A stretch of DNA of 64,000 nt from Candidatus Gastranaerophilales bacterium (GTDB lineage Bacteria; Cyanobacteriota; Vampirovibrionia; Gastranaerophilales; Gastranaerophilaceae): contig CANRHZ010000003.1 in the NCBI GenBank assembly GCA_947630535.1, positions 1-64,000 of the forward strand, in the 5' to 3' direction. Numbering within the stretch: the stretch's first letter is position 1; the number at the start of each line of letters is the position of its first letter. Below are positions 25,459 through 33,664 of this stretch, piece after piece. The position numbers were made by a program, and so were the translations under genes. A model generated the notes under the pieces. The model saw only the letters and a program-made list of their open reading frames with translations, did not search any database and was not told where the DNA came from.

Positions 25459-27017
25459 ATTAATTCATTTTGAAGTTTGTTCATAAGTTCAATTGCAGGT
25501 TTATAATCTGGATTAATATGAACTGCTTTTTTAAGTTCATAAAAAGCTTCTTTTTTATTTTCTTTATAGTCTGATAAAAGGGCGCTAAAATAATAATATT
25601 CGGCATTAAGGTTGTCTGAAAATAGTAGTCTGTATACCATTTTTTCTATGTTGGTAAAGTTGTTTTCTTTATAATCAAGGTTTAATAAAACATTATATGT
25701 ATAAGGGTTTAAAATGTTTATTGCAAGAGATTTTATTGCAAACTGCTTTTTTTTGTCGTTTTCACTTTCAAATAAGTCATTTGAAATTCTGTAGTATATA
25801 TAAAAAGCCTTATCATCAATTTCATCTTTTTGTTTATTTAATTTAGCAAGTTTTTTTTCTCCCCCTTCAATATTTTGAAGGCATAGACCCGCTTTTATAA
25901 GGGCTTCAACATTATAATTTGAATTGAACAGTTTTTTATAAAATTCGTATGCCTTTTTATATTCTCCATCCATAAAATAGCAATCTGCCATTCCTAAAAC
26001 GGTTAAATTAAATTTGTTATTTATATCATAGCTTGTTTTTATGTTATTTTTGGCTTCTTCTTTATTACCGATTGCAAGGTTTGCCATCCCTTGAAGGGTT
26101 AAAATTTTATAATCGTTTTTATAGAAATTCAAAATATTTTTTGTTTCTTTTAAAACTTTGTAGTAGTTTCCTTGAAGGTAGTATGTATAAATTTGATTGT
26201 ATTTTTTATCCGAATCGTTTGATGAAAGGTAAGATAAATTTTGATACTTTAATATTTCAAAATCGTTCAAACAAAAAACAGATATTGAATTTTCATTTTC
26301 TTCAATATATTTTGTTGCCTCTTTATACTTTTTAAAAGCTACAAGAGTTTTTAATTTAAAAAGTTTATAACAGGAATTATCGGGGTTTTTTTCAATTGCT
26401 TTATTAACGTATATCAGTGCTTGATTATACTGTTTACACTCATACATGCATTGAGCCATTATGAAATTTGCATAGTCTGAATTTTCAAGAAGAATGGTCT
26501 TTTTTATTAAATTAAATGCCGCTTCTTCAGGCGCATTATTAAAATATATTGTTGCATAGGTTTTTGCAAGATAGCTTTCTTCGTCTTTGGTTAGAGTATA
26601 TAAGGGTTTATATGTTGCTTTAAGGGTTTCTATCTGATTTTTCATTGCATTTTTATTTGAAATTTTAGAAATTGCAATATCCCCTAACGAAAAAAACCCT
26701 ATTTCATAAAGCTTTTTAGAGAGCATAAAAAGTGCCAAGTTGTCGTTTAATAAATCAATTGTGTTTTGAAATTCCGAATATGCGACAACCACGTTTCCGT
26801 TATTTAAATTTTCAATTGCATATAAAAACTTATCTTTTGAATTTTCGTTTTCGTAAATATCCCCTTCTTTTGATTGGTAGTTAATTATGTTGTCGATAAT
26901 TCCCGATAAATTAAAAGCATCTTGAGTTTGTGCAAAAACTGTTGTTGGAATTTGCATAAAAATTATTGTTAAAATTGTAATTATTTTTTTTATTTTCATA
27001 AGTTGTTTATGCTGCAT
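25455..27017 (-). CDS. Exported tetratricopeptide-repeat protein
   Basis: 520 residues. A signal peptide is visible (KKIITILTIIFMQIPTTVFA, ending near residue 29), and the remainder is almost wholly TPR-type helices. Examples are NFIMAQCMYECKQYNQALIYVNKAIEKNPD around 185-215, KILTLQGMANLAIGNKEEAKNNI around 300-325, and EYYYFSALLSDYKENKKEAFYELKKAVHINPD at 473-504. It probably acts as a periplasmic scaffold; no partner is evident. It overlaps the upstream HD-GYP gene by 11 bases if the ATG at 27017 is used; the ATG at 26999 gives a tidier signal peptide. No Shine-Dalgarno supports either start. Confidence 0.8.
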   Translation of the reverse strand: MQHKQLMKIKKIITILTIIFMQIPTTVFAQTQDAFNLSGIIDNIINYQSKEGDIYENENSKDKFLYAIENLNNGNVVVAYSEFQNTIDLLNDNLALFMLSKKLYEIGFFSLGDIAISKISNKNAMKNQIETLKATYKPLYTLTKDEESYLAKTYATIYFNNAPEEAAFNLIKKTILLENSDYANFIMAQCMYECKQYNQALIYVNKAIEKNPDNSCYKLFKLKTLVAFKKYKEATKYIEENENSISVFCLNDFEILKYQNLSYLSSNDSDKKYNQIYTYYLQGNYYKVLKETKNILNFYKNDYKILTLQGMANLAIGNKEEAKNNIKTSYDINNKFNLTVLGMADCYFMDGEYKKAYEFYKKLFNSNYNVEALIKAGLCLQNIEGGEKKLAKLNKQKDEIDDKAFYIYYRISNDLFESENDKKKQFAIKSLAINILNPYTYNVLLNLDYKENNFTNIEKMVYRLLFSDNLNAEYYYFSALLSDYKENKKEAFYELKKAVHINPDYKPAIELMNKLQNELI

Positions 27018-28749
27018 CGTAATAGTTAAGGAATGTTTTTAAAAATCTTTCTTCTTCGCTTGAAAATTTTCTGTTTTTTTTATTTTTATTAAGTCTGTAT
27101 AAATCATTCATTTTGTATTTGGATAAAATTGAAGTATCGTTTGGGTTGATTTGTATATCTTTCATAATTTCCAATATTTTATCAGATTCAATAGACATAA
27201 AAATATCAACGATTTTAGAATCAAAGTGATGGTCTTTGCCTTTTACAATTATATCAAGGGCATTAAAAATGTCCATTTTTGAACGGTAGTGCCTTTTACT
27301 TGTAATAGCATCAAAAACATCACAAACTGCAAGTATTCTTCCGCCTAAAGGAATATCTTCTTTTGAAATACCGCTTGGATACCCTGTGCCGTCATATTTT
27401 TCGTGGTGGCTTGATGCGATATTGGCAACCCTTTTAAAGTCTTTTGTAGAATAAATTTTAGATAAAATATCATGTGTAATTTTTGCATGTTGTTGAATTT
27501 CTTTGTATTCTTTTTTTGTAAGACTTCCTTCCTTTTGTAAAATGTAATCTTTTATTCCGATTTTGCCGATATCATGAAGCAAAGATGCCTGTCTTACAAT
27601 TTCTATGTCGTTTTCATCCATTCCCATTTTATTGCAAATTAAAACGGCATATTTTGTAACCCTTAAAGAATGACCGGCGGTTATTTTATCTCTTGCATCA
27701 ATAGAAGCTGAAAGAGTATCTATAAAGCTTGATAAAAGTTGTTTTTGATCTTCTATAAACTGTTTTTGTTTTGAAAAAAGTGTGGCATTTTCTAAGGCTA
27801 TGCCTGCGGATGAACCTATTGCAATAAGCAAATCTTCATCTTTTTGGGTAAAGTGCCCCCCTTTTTTATTTAGAACTTGGAATGCGCCTATAATTTCATG
27901 GCTCATATTTCTTATAGGCATACAGAGTATTGATTTTGTTTCATACCCTGTTTTTAGGTCTATCTCTTTATTAAAACGCTTGTCGTTGTAAGCATTTTTT
28001 ATGTTTATGGTTTCTCCCGTTTGTATAACATACCCTGCAATACCTTTGTCGGCTTTGAACCTGATTTCTTTTAAATCCATCCCGAGAGCAACTTTTGACC
28101 ATAGTTCGTTTTTTTGTTTATCAAGAAGAAAAACCGTACATCTGTCTGCGTTAAGGGCAAGATTAATTTCTTTTGCAATAATATTTAAAAGTGTATCCAG
28201 ATTTGTTTCAAGTGCCATTGTTCTTCCCACTTTTAAAAGGGCTAAAAGAGGGTCATTTTTATGGTCGGGTATAAAGCTTGGGGGAGCAAGCTTTATAATT
28301 CTTTTTTGTTTTGCTTTTTCAATTGTCGTTTTAATAAACATAAGCTTGTTATCAAAAATAAATTCGCCTATATTAATTAATTTGGCATTATTGATAAAGT
28401 CTATCGCATCATCATAGTTTTCTTCTTCATATTCCATAAGAGCAAACATAAAAAGGTTAACTTTTTGCGCCCGATATAAATTTGAAGATACCGCAAGATA
28501 CTTTGCATCATTTAAAATACTGTAGGCTCTATAACTGTTTTTTTCATCGTTTATATATTTTAGATAAGCATACAAACTCATTGATATTGATACAAGTTCA
28601 AAATCTTTATTTGCAATTCCGATTTTTCTGTATTCATCAATTTGTTTAATATTTGTTTTTTTTGCTTTTTCGGGGAGATTTAAAACTGTTTCTATAAGAT
28701 TATCTTTAATTTTTTGCAAAGATATTTCATCTGTTTTGATATTATTCAA
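27007..28749 (-). CDS. GAF-HD-GYP cyclic di-GMP phosphodiesterase
   Basis: 580 residues. The N-terminal 150 are helical and TPR-like (YRAYSILNDAKYLAVSSNL). A GAF domain at about 185-325 has NADRCTVFLLD, KGIAGYVIQTGE and LCMPIRN. An HD-GYP domain at about 345-515 has the motifs LLHDIGK, HHEKYDGTGYPSG (the GYP loop) and GGRILAVCDVFDAITSKR. HD-GYP enzymes hydrolyse c-di-GMP (or related cyclic dinucleotides) to GMP using a bi- or trinuclear metal centre, and all the signature residues I can see are present. The start is a TTG at 28749. Its -10 box overlaps the stop codon of mnmG. Its partner downstream is the exported TPR protein. Confidence 0.92.
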   Translation of the reverse strand: MNNIKTDEISLQKIKDNLIETVLNLPEKAKKTNIKQIDEYRKIGIANKDFELVSISMSLYAYLKYINDEKNSYRAYSILNDAKYLAVSSNLYRAQKVNLFMFALMEYEEENYDDAIDFINNAKLINIGEFIFDNKLMFIKTTIEKAKQKRIIKLAPPSFIPDHKNDPLLALLKVGRTMALETNLDTLLNIIAKEINLALNADRCTVFLLDKQKNELWSKVALGMDLKEIRFKADKGIAGYVIQTGETINIKNAYNDKRFNKEIDLKTGYETKSILCMPIRNMSHEIIGAFQVLNKKGGHFTQKDEDLLIAIGSSAGIALENATLFSKQKQFIEDQKQLLSSFIDTLSASIDARDKITAGHSLRVTKYAVLICNKMGMDENDIEIVRQASLLHDIGKIGIKDYILQKEGSLTKKEYKEIQQHAKITHDILSKIYSTKDFKRVANIASSHHEKYDGTGYPSGISKEDIPLGGRILAVCDVFDAITSKRHYRSKMDIFNALDIIVKGKDHHFDSKIVDIFMSIESDKILEIMKDIQINPNDTSILSKYKMNDLYRLNKNKKNRKFSSEEERFLKTFLNYYDAA

Positions 28750-28786
28750 ATTTCACTACCTGTATAATTCCTTTGTTATAAAATTT

Positions 28787-28792
28787 ATTATA
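28787..28792 (-). promoter_or_regulatory. -10 box overlapping the mnmG stop codon
   Basis: On the minus strand mnmG ends ATT GTA TAA T, so its TAA stop lies within TATAAT. This would start a transcript about 30 bases before the TTG of the HD-GYP gene, with an AGGTA ribosome site between. Confidence 0.5.
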
Positions 28793-30692
28793 CAATTTTT
28801 CCTCTTAATTTTCCACTCTCTATTAACACCATTAATACAGATATATCAGCAGGTTTAACTCCGCCTATTCTAAGAGCTTGCGCAAGAGTTTTGGGTTTAA
28901 TTTTATTTAAAAGTTCTTTTGTTTCGGTTGAAATTTGTTTAATTTCCATAAAGTCAATGTTATCAGGAATTTTTATTTTTTCCAATTTATCTGAAATTTC
29001 AACCTGATTTTTTTGTCTTTCAATGTAACCTTCATACTTTATTAAAATTTCAACCTGTTCAATTATTTCTTTATTAAGATAAATATCATCGGTTTCAAAA
29101 CTTTTTTTGTGGCCCATATCAAGGAGTATAAGAAAATCAATATCGGGTCTTTTTATGAGTTCGTATGCGTTTTTTGCGGAATCAAAACTTTGATTTAATT
29201 TACTCATTATTTCCCGATTTTTTTCACTAAAAGATATTTTTGAATTTTTAAGATTTTCAATTTCTTTTAATACGGCTTCTTTTTTAAATCTGAACCTTTC
29301 AATATCTTCATTTTTAACAAGCCCTATTTCATACCCTTTTTCCATTAATCTGAAATCTGCATTATCCTGTCTTAAAATTAATCTGTATTCAGACCTTGAA
29401 GTTAACATTCTGTATGGTTCCAATAAATCTTTTGTAACCAAATCATCAATAAGCGTTCCTATATAAGAATTTTTTCTTTCGGGTTCAAACATTTCTTTGT
29501 TTTGAAGATAATAACAAGCGTTAATTCCCGCAATAAGCCCCTGAGCTGCTGCTTCTTCATATCCTGAAGTTCCGTTTATTTGCCCTGCCATAAAAAGACC
29601 TTTAACTTTTTTTGTCATAAGCGAATGTGTTAATTCAACGGCAGGAACACTATCATATTCAACGGCATAGGCAGGTTTAATAACCGAAACATTCTCAAGC
29701 CCTTCTAAGGACCTTAACATTTTAAATTGAACATCAATAGGCAAACTTGTTGAAAACCCTTGAACGTAGGTTTCATAAGTATTCATTCCTTCAGGTTCTA
29801 TAAAAATATGATGAGAGGGATTATCTTTAAACCTTACAACTTTATCTTCAATTGAAGGACAATACCTTGGACCCACCCCATGGATTAACCCCGAATACAG
29901 AGGAGATTTATCCAGATTTTCTTTTATTATTTTATGGGTTAATTCGTTTGTTCTTGTAAGATAACAGGGTATTTGGGGTCTTATATTTTTTTCTTTTTTA
30001 AAAGAAAAGAAATTATAACAACCGTATTTATCGGGTTCATCAGGCGGTTGAATTTGGAGCTTTGAATAATCTATTGTTCTTGAATCAACTCTTGCAGGAG
30101 TTCCCGTTTTTAAGCGTTTTAGGGGAAAACCCGCTTTAATTAAAGATGATGAAAGATAAGATGCTGATCTTTCTCCCATTCTGCCCGCACAGAAAGATTG
30201 AAGCCCGATAAAAATTTTACCGCCAAGGCTTGTACCTGTTGTTAAAATACAACATCTTCCTTTATATTGAACACCAAGTTCATCTGTTACACCTTTTATT
30301 TCATTATTTTCTATAATTAATTCGGTTATTTGGGTTTGAAAAAGAGAAATGTTTTTTTCTTCTTCAATTAATTTTCGCATTGTGTATTTATATAAAATTT
30401 TATCAGATTGCGCTCTTAGCGCCCTAACGGCAGGGCCTTTGGATAAATTAAGAGTTTTTAGTTGCACATAGGTATTATCTGAAATTCTTCCCATAACACC
30501 GCCAAGGGCATCAATTTCTCTTACCAAATTAGATTTTGCGGGCCCCCCGACCGCCGGATTACAGGGCATAAGTCCGATATTTTCAATATTCAAGGTAAAT
30601 AAAGCAACCTTGCATCCTAATTTAGCTGCGGATATAGAAGCTTCAATACCGGCATGTCCCGCTCCGACTACAAGTACATCAAAGTTAAACAT
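28788..30692 (-). CDS. mnmG: tRNA uridine-5-carboxymethylaminomethyl modification enzyme MnmG (GidA)
   Basis: An FAD-dependent enzyme that with MnmE installs the cmnm5 group on wobble uridine 34. The 634 residues are full length. The N-terminal FAD motif GAGHAG is at 10-15. Other family segments are CNPAVGGPAKSNLVREIDALGG, AGRMGERSA, KTGTPARVD, GVGPRYCPSIEDKV, FIEPEG and the C-terminal YEGYIERQ with the helical MnmE-binding domain. Partner mnmE is not in the window. It starts exactly at the stop of thrB. Confidence 0.97.
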   Translation of the reverse strand: MFNFDVLVVGAGHAGIEASISAAKLGCKVALFTLNIENIGLMPCNPAVGGPAKSNLVREIDALGGVMGRISDNTYVQLKTLNLSKGPAVRALRAQSDKILYKYTMRKLIEEEKNISLFQTQITELIIENNEIKGVTDELGVQYKGRCCILTTGTSLGGKIFIGLQSFCAGRMGERSASYLSSSLIKAGFPLKRLKTGTPARVDSRTIDYSKLQIQPPDEPDKYGCYNFFSFKKEKNIRPQIPCYLTRTNELTHKIIKENLDKSPLYSGLIHGVGPRYCPSIEDKVVRFKDNPSHHIFIEPEGMNTYETYVQGFSTSLPIDVQFKMLRSLEGLENVSVIKPAYAVEYDSVPAVELTHSLMTKKVKGLFMAGQINGTSGYEEAAAQGLIAGINACYYLQNKEMFEPERKNSYIGTLIDDLVTKDLLEPYRMLTSRSEYRLILRQDNADFRLMEKGYEIGLVKNEDIERFRFKKEAVLKEIENLKNSKISFSEKNREIMSKLNQSFDSAKNAYELIKRPDIDFLILLDMGHKKSFETDDIYLNKEIIEQVEILIKYEGYIERQKNQVEISDKLEKIKIPDNIDFMEIKQISTETKELLNKIKPKTLAQALRIGGVKPADISVLMVLIESGKLRGKIV

Positions 30693-31619
30693 TTATAAAA
30701 TCCTTGCGCCTTTTTCTTCTATGGAATAGGTATGAATTTTAGAATTAACATTGATATTATCCCAGCATGTATGGACAATATCTTTAATTTCATCCGTATT
30801 TTTCCCGTTTGAAACAACCGCAATTGAAGGGCCTGCACCCGCAAGGACACAACCGAGAGCACCATCTGTGTGTTTTAGTTCATCCATTATATTATTTAAT
30901 CCAGGAACAAGCTTCATTCTGTATGGCTGGTGGAGTTTATCCGCCATTGCAAGTTTCATTAATTCCTCATCTTTGGTATGTACTGCCTGAATAAACATAC
31001 TTGCATGTCTTAAATTAAAAACTGCATCTTTCATTGGTACATTTTCAGGTAAAACGGAACGGGAGATATCGGTTGCAAGTTCAAAATCGGGGTTACAAAC
31101 GGTTATTTTCCATTCTTTTGGCCAAGGAAGCTTTCTATATGTAACAGAGCCTGTTTCTTCAAGACATGCAATGGTCATTCCCCCGACAAAAGCGGGAGTG
31201 ATATTATCAGGGTGTCCTTCTATTTCGTTTGCAATTGCTAACAGAACATTTTGATCGGCAGGGCGCCCCAATAGCTCATTTGCGGCAAGAAGTCCGCCGG
31301 TAATAACGGAAGCGGAAGAACCCATTCCCCTTGCAATGGGAATACCCGTTTTAATATTTATTTTTAATTCGCTCGGGGCTTGACCCACATAGTTATATAA
31401 AAGCTCAATAGCTCTAAATACTATATTGTTTTTACTGGTCGGAATATTTTCGGATAGAGAATCTGCATCTGCTCCAAGGACGTTAATTTCAACCCCGCTT
31501 CCGGGTAAAATGGTTTCTTCTACCGTAATGACATTGTAAACGGGAAGCGCAAGCCCGAAACAATCAAACCCGCATCCTAAATTTGCAATTGTGGCAGGTG
31601 ATTGGACACTTACTTTCAT
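30693..31619 (-). CDS. thrB: Homoserine kinase
   Basis: A GHMP-family kinase that phosphorylates homoserine in threonine synthesis. 308 residues with SPATIANLGCGFDCFGLAL (8-26), the ATP loop PIARGMGSSASV (94-105), and the third motif VLAGAGPSI in the C-terminal domain. thrC and hom are not here; instead it lies between dnaN and mnmG with five and zero bases of spacing, so it is expressed with replication and tRNA-modification genes. Confidence 0.95.
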   Translation of the reverse strand: MKVSVQSPATIANLGCGFDCFGLALPVYNVITVEETILPGSGVEINVLGADADSLSENIPTSKNNIVFRAIELLYNYVGQAPSELKINIKTGIPIARGMGSSASVITGGLLAANELLGRPADQNVLLAIANEIEGHPDNITPAFVGGMTIACLEETGSVTYRKLPWPKEWKITVCNPDFELATDISRSVLPENVPMKDAVFNLRHASMFIQAVHTKDEELMKLAMADKLHQPYRMKLVPGLNNIMDELKHTDGALGCVLAGAGPSIAVVSNGKNTDEIKDIVHTCWDNINVNSKIHTYSIEEKGARIL

Positions 31620-31623
31620 TTTA

Positions 31624-32772
31624 TTACCTCACCTGTACCGGCATTATAAGACAAAGATAATTATTTGTTTCTTTATTATCATCCTCTACTTCAGGTTTTA
31701 TAACGGAAGCAGACAGGTTTGTTGACATTTCAAACCTTATTTTTGACTCCGATATATTCCTTAGAACATCAAGAACGAATCTGTAGTTAAATGCAATAAG
31801 AAGATTTTCGCCGTTATATTCTATATCTATTTTTTCTTTAGCAGAACCCGATTCAGGAGTATCCGTGCTTATTTCAATTGAAGAATCCTCAAAATTGAAT
31901 TTAATTATATTTGTTCTGCTATTTACCATGACAGAAACCCTGTCTATTGAATTTATAAACTTTTCTCTGTCAATTATTGCAATTTTTTCATTTGTGGTAG
32001 GTATTAACTGTTGATACTTAGGGTAGGTACCATCTATTAAGCCTGATTGAAAATTAATATTGCTGAATTGAAAAAGTATTTTTGCACCCTTAACGGTAAA
32101 TTTAACGGTTTTATCCGAAACTAAAGGAATTAATTTTGAAATCTCAATTAAGGTTCTATAGGGGGATATAAACGTCGCACTTTCAGATTTAGAGTTAATG
32201 GGAATTCTGCTTCTTGTAAGTCTGTTACCGTCAGTTGCAACCATTTCTAAAGTATTATCGGATATTGTAAAACAAACCCCGCCCAATACTCCGCTTGATT
32301 CAGTTTGTACTGCGGAAAAAGCCGTTTGTTTAATTGCTTTATTTAAATCTTTTGTAGAAATTTCAAACTCTTTTGTTTCTAATATTTCTTCATTTTTTCT
32401 TGTTGCAAAAACGTCAGGAAATTCATCACTGTTAAGTGTTACAACTTCATATTTTGTTTTTCCGCCCTGAATTTTAACGGTGTTTGTTTCTTTATTCAAT
32501 TCAAGTGTAATTTCGCTCTCATCAGGAAGCTTTGTAATCATATCTTCAAGCGTTCTTGCATGGATTGCAATTTTTCCTTCATCTTCAATTTTAGCTTCCG
32601 TTACATAACTCATTGAAAGGCTTAAATCCGTTGTGGTTAATTTGATTTTATCTTTCTCAATTGTTTCTATAAGTATTGAAGAAAGTATCGGTTGAGCGCC
32701 TCTGCCTGCTATAATACCCCTTACGGCTTTTATAGAATTTAAAAAATTATCCTTCTTAATTGCTATTTTCAT
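31624..32772 (-). CDS. dnaN: DNA polymerase III beta sliding clamp
   Basis: A ring-shaped processivity clamp. The 382 residues form three DNA clamp domains: about 1-120, 130-250 (TEKAVCLIAL is on the other strand; the protein reads LEMVATDGNRLTRSR) and 255-382 (ending YLCLIMPVQVR, the usual clamp C-terminus). dnaA and recF are not adjacent. Instead dnaN leads a dnaN-thrB-mnmG operon, so the usual dnaA-dnaN origin context is broken. A TATAAT box (32802-32807) and an AAGGA site precede it. Confidence 0.96.
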   Translation of the reverse strand: MKIAIKKDNFLNSIKAVRGIIAGRGAQPILSSILIETIEKDKIKLTTTDLSLSMSYVTEAKIEDEGKIAIHARTLEDMITKLPDESEITLELNKETNTVKIQGGKTKYEVVTLNSDEFPDVFATRKNEEILETKEFEISTKDLNKAIKQTAFSAVQTESSGVLGGVCFTISDNTLEMVATDGNRLTRSRIPINSKSESATFISPYRTLIEISKLIPLVSDKTVKFTVKGAKILFQFSNINFQSGLIDGTYPKYQQLIPTTNEKIAIIDREKFINSIDRVSVMVNSRTNIIKFNFEDSSIEISTDTPESGSAKEKIDIEYNGENLLIAFNYRFVLDVLRNISESKIRFEMSTNLSASVIKPEVEDDNKETNNYLCLIMPVQVR

Positions 32773-32801
32773 TTTTCTTTAATTCCTTATATTTTATATT
32801 A

Positions 32802-32807
32802 ATTATA
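32802..32807 (-). promoter_or_regulatory. -10 box of the dnaN operon
   Basis: TATAAT on the minus strand gives a short leader of about 20 bases with an AAGGA ribosome site (complement of TCCTT near 32784) before the dnaN ATG. The surrounding 60 bases are almost pure A/T. Confidence 0.5.
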
Positions 32808-32901
32808 ATATAAATAATTAATAATAGTAATAAAGACTGTTAAAATTGTGCAAAACGGGGTAAAACCATAAAAAAATACGGTAAAAATAAAAACCCGTTT
32901 T

Positions 32902-32945
32902 TGTTCAATTCCTGTTTAAAAACTGTTCAATTCCTGTTTAAAACT
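32902..32945. repeat. Two-copy 22-base tandem direct repeat
   Basis: TGTTCAATTCCTGTTTAAAA is repeated at 32902 and 32924 with a period of 22, the copies differing by one A in the run. The second copy runs into the 3' end of comFC (stop at 32938). It has only two copies, so it is not a CRISPR. It could be an operator pair, a replication slippage product, or part of a 3' structure. Confidence 0.75.
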
Positions 32946-33642
32946 TTTTTGTTTTTGATAGAGTTAAACAGATTAAATTTTTAATTCCGTTTCTTTTAAA
33001 TAAAGAGGTTATAAAATCAAGAGTAGAGCCTGTTGTTATAATATCATCAAGTAAAATTATTAATTTATCGGTATAAAAATCACTGTTTAATTCAAAAGAA
33101 CCGACGGGGTTATTTTTTCTTGTCTTTGCATTTAGTTTGTACTGGGGAGTTGTATATTTAACTTTGTGTAGTACATTTTCATTAATTTTACAACCGATTA
33201 GCTCTTTTAATTTGTATCCTATTTCAACTACATTATCGTATCCTCGTTTGTTATAGTTCTTTTTATGGGTTACAACGGGGATAATAATTGCATCTTTATA
33301 ATCAATATCTGATTTTTCATACTCTTTTATTTTATTTAAATATGAAAATAAGTATATAGCCCCCAATTTGGCGCATTTTCTATTGTGTTTGAATTTCAGT
33401 TCATGGATTAAATTTTTTATGACCCCTTCATAATAAAAAGCCGAATAAACTTTATATCCGTTTATAATACTATGTGCAAAAGGGGATAAGTTTTGAACAG
33501 TTTTTGAACAACTTTTGCACAGAATTCCTTCCTGAATTGAACAATTGCAATTTATACATTTCTTTTTATAAATCAAATCAAAAATTTCTTTGATAAAGAT
33601 TTTATATAAACTTTTTATGAAATTAAATTTTGCACCTATCAT
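32938..33642 (-). CDS. comFC: ComF family protein (phosphoribosyltransferase-like)
   Basis: 234 residues counted from ATG 33642. This start is chosen because a TATAAT box lies six bases upstream and any longer reading would run through the promoter and into gcvPB. An N-terminal four-cysteine zinc motif (CINC, then CKSC) is followed by the type I phosphoribosyltransferase domain (HELKFKHNRK, then KRGYDNVVEI). The PRPP loop is ILLDDIITTGST (about 195-206). ComF proteins assist DNA uptake in naturally competent bacteria, and the window also encodes ComM, but no uptake pore genes are here. Confidence 0.88.
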   Translation of the reverse strand: MIGAKFNFIKSLYKIFIKEIFDLIYKKKCINCNCSIQEGILCKSCSKTVQNLSPFAHSIINGYKVYSAFYYEGVIKNLIHELKFKHNRKCAKLGAIYLFSYLNKIKEYEKSDIDYKDAIIIPVVTHKKNYNKRGYDNVVEIGYKLKELIGCKINENVLHKVKYTTPQYKLNAKTRKNNPVGSFELNSDFYTDKLIILLDDIITTGSTLDFITSLFKRNGIKNLICLTLSKTKKF

Positions 33643-33664
33643 TTTTCTATTATATAATTTTTTT
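33643..33664. promoter_or_regulatory. Symmetric divergent promoter with palindromic -10 box
   Basis: ATTATATAAT (33649-33658) is a perfect 10-base palindrome that reads TATAAT on both strands. The plus-strand hexamer is 33653-33658 and gcvPB starts at 33665. The minus-strand hexamer is 33654-33649 and comFC starts at 33642. Both gaps are exactly six bases and neither has a Shine-Dalgarno, so both mRNAs should be leaderless. TTGCAC at 33630-33635 is a weak -35 for gcvPB with 17-base spacing; it lies inside the comFC coding region. Confidence 0.6.

Noticed and set aside
32902-32945. CRISPR array
   Set aside because: Only two adjacent copies with no spacers and no cas genes in the window.
33590-33664. 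25-residue N-terminal extension of gcvPB
   Set aside because: It would cross the divergent promoter and the comFC start; the hydrophobic residues do not match GcvPB, and the ATG at 33665 is exactly six bases from TATAAT.
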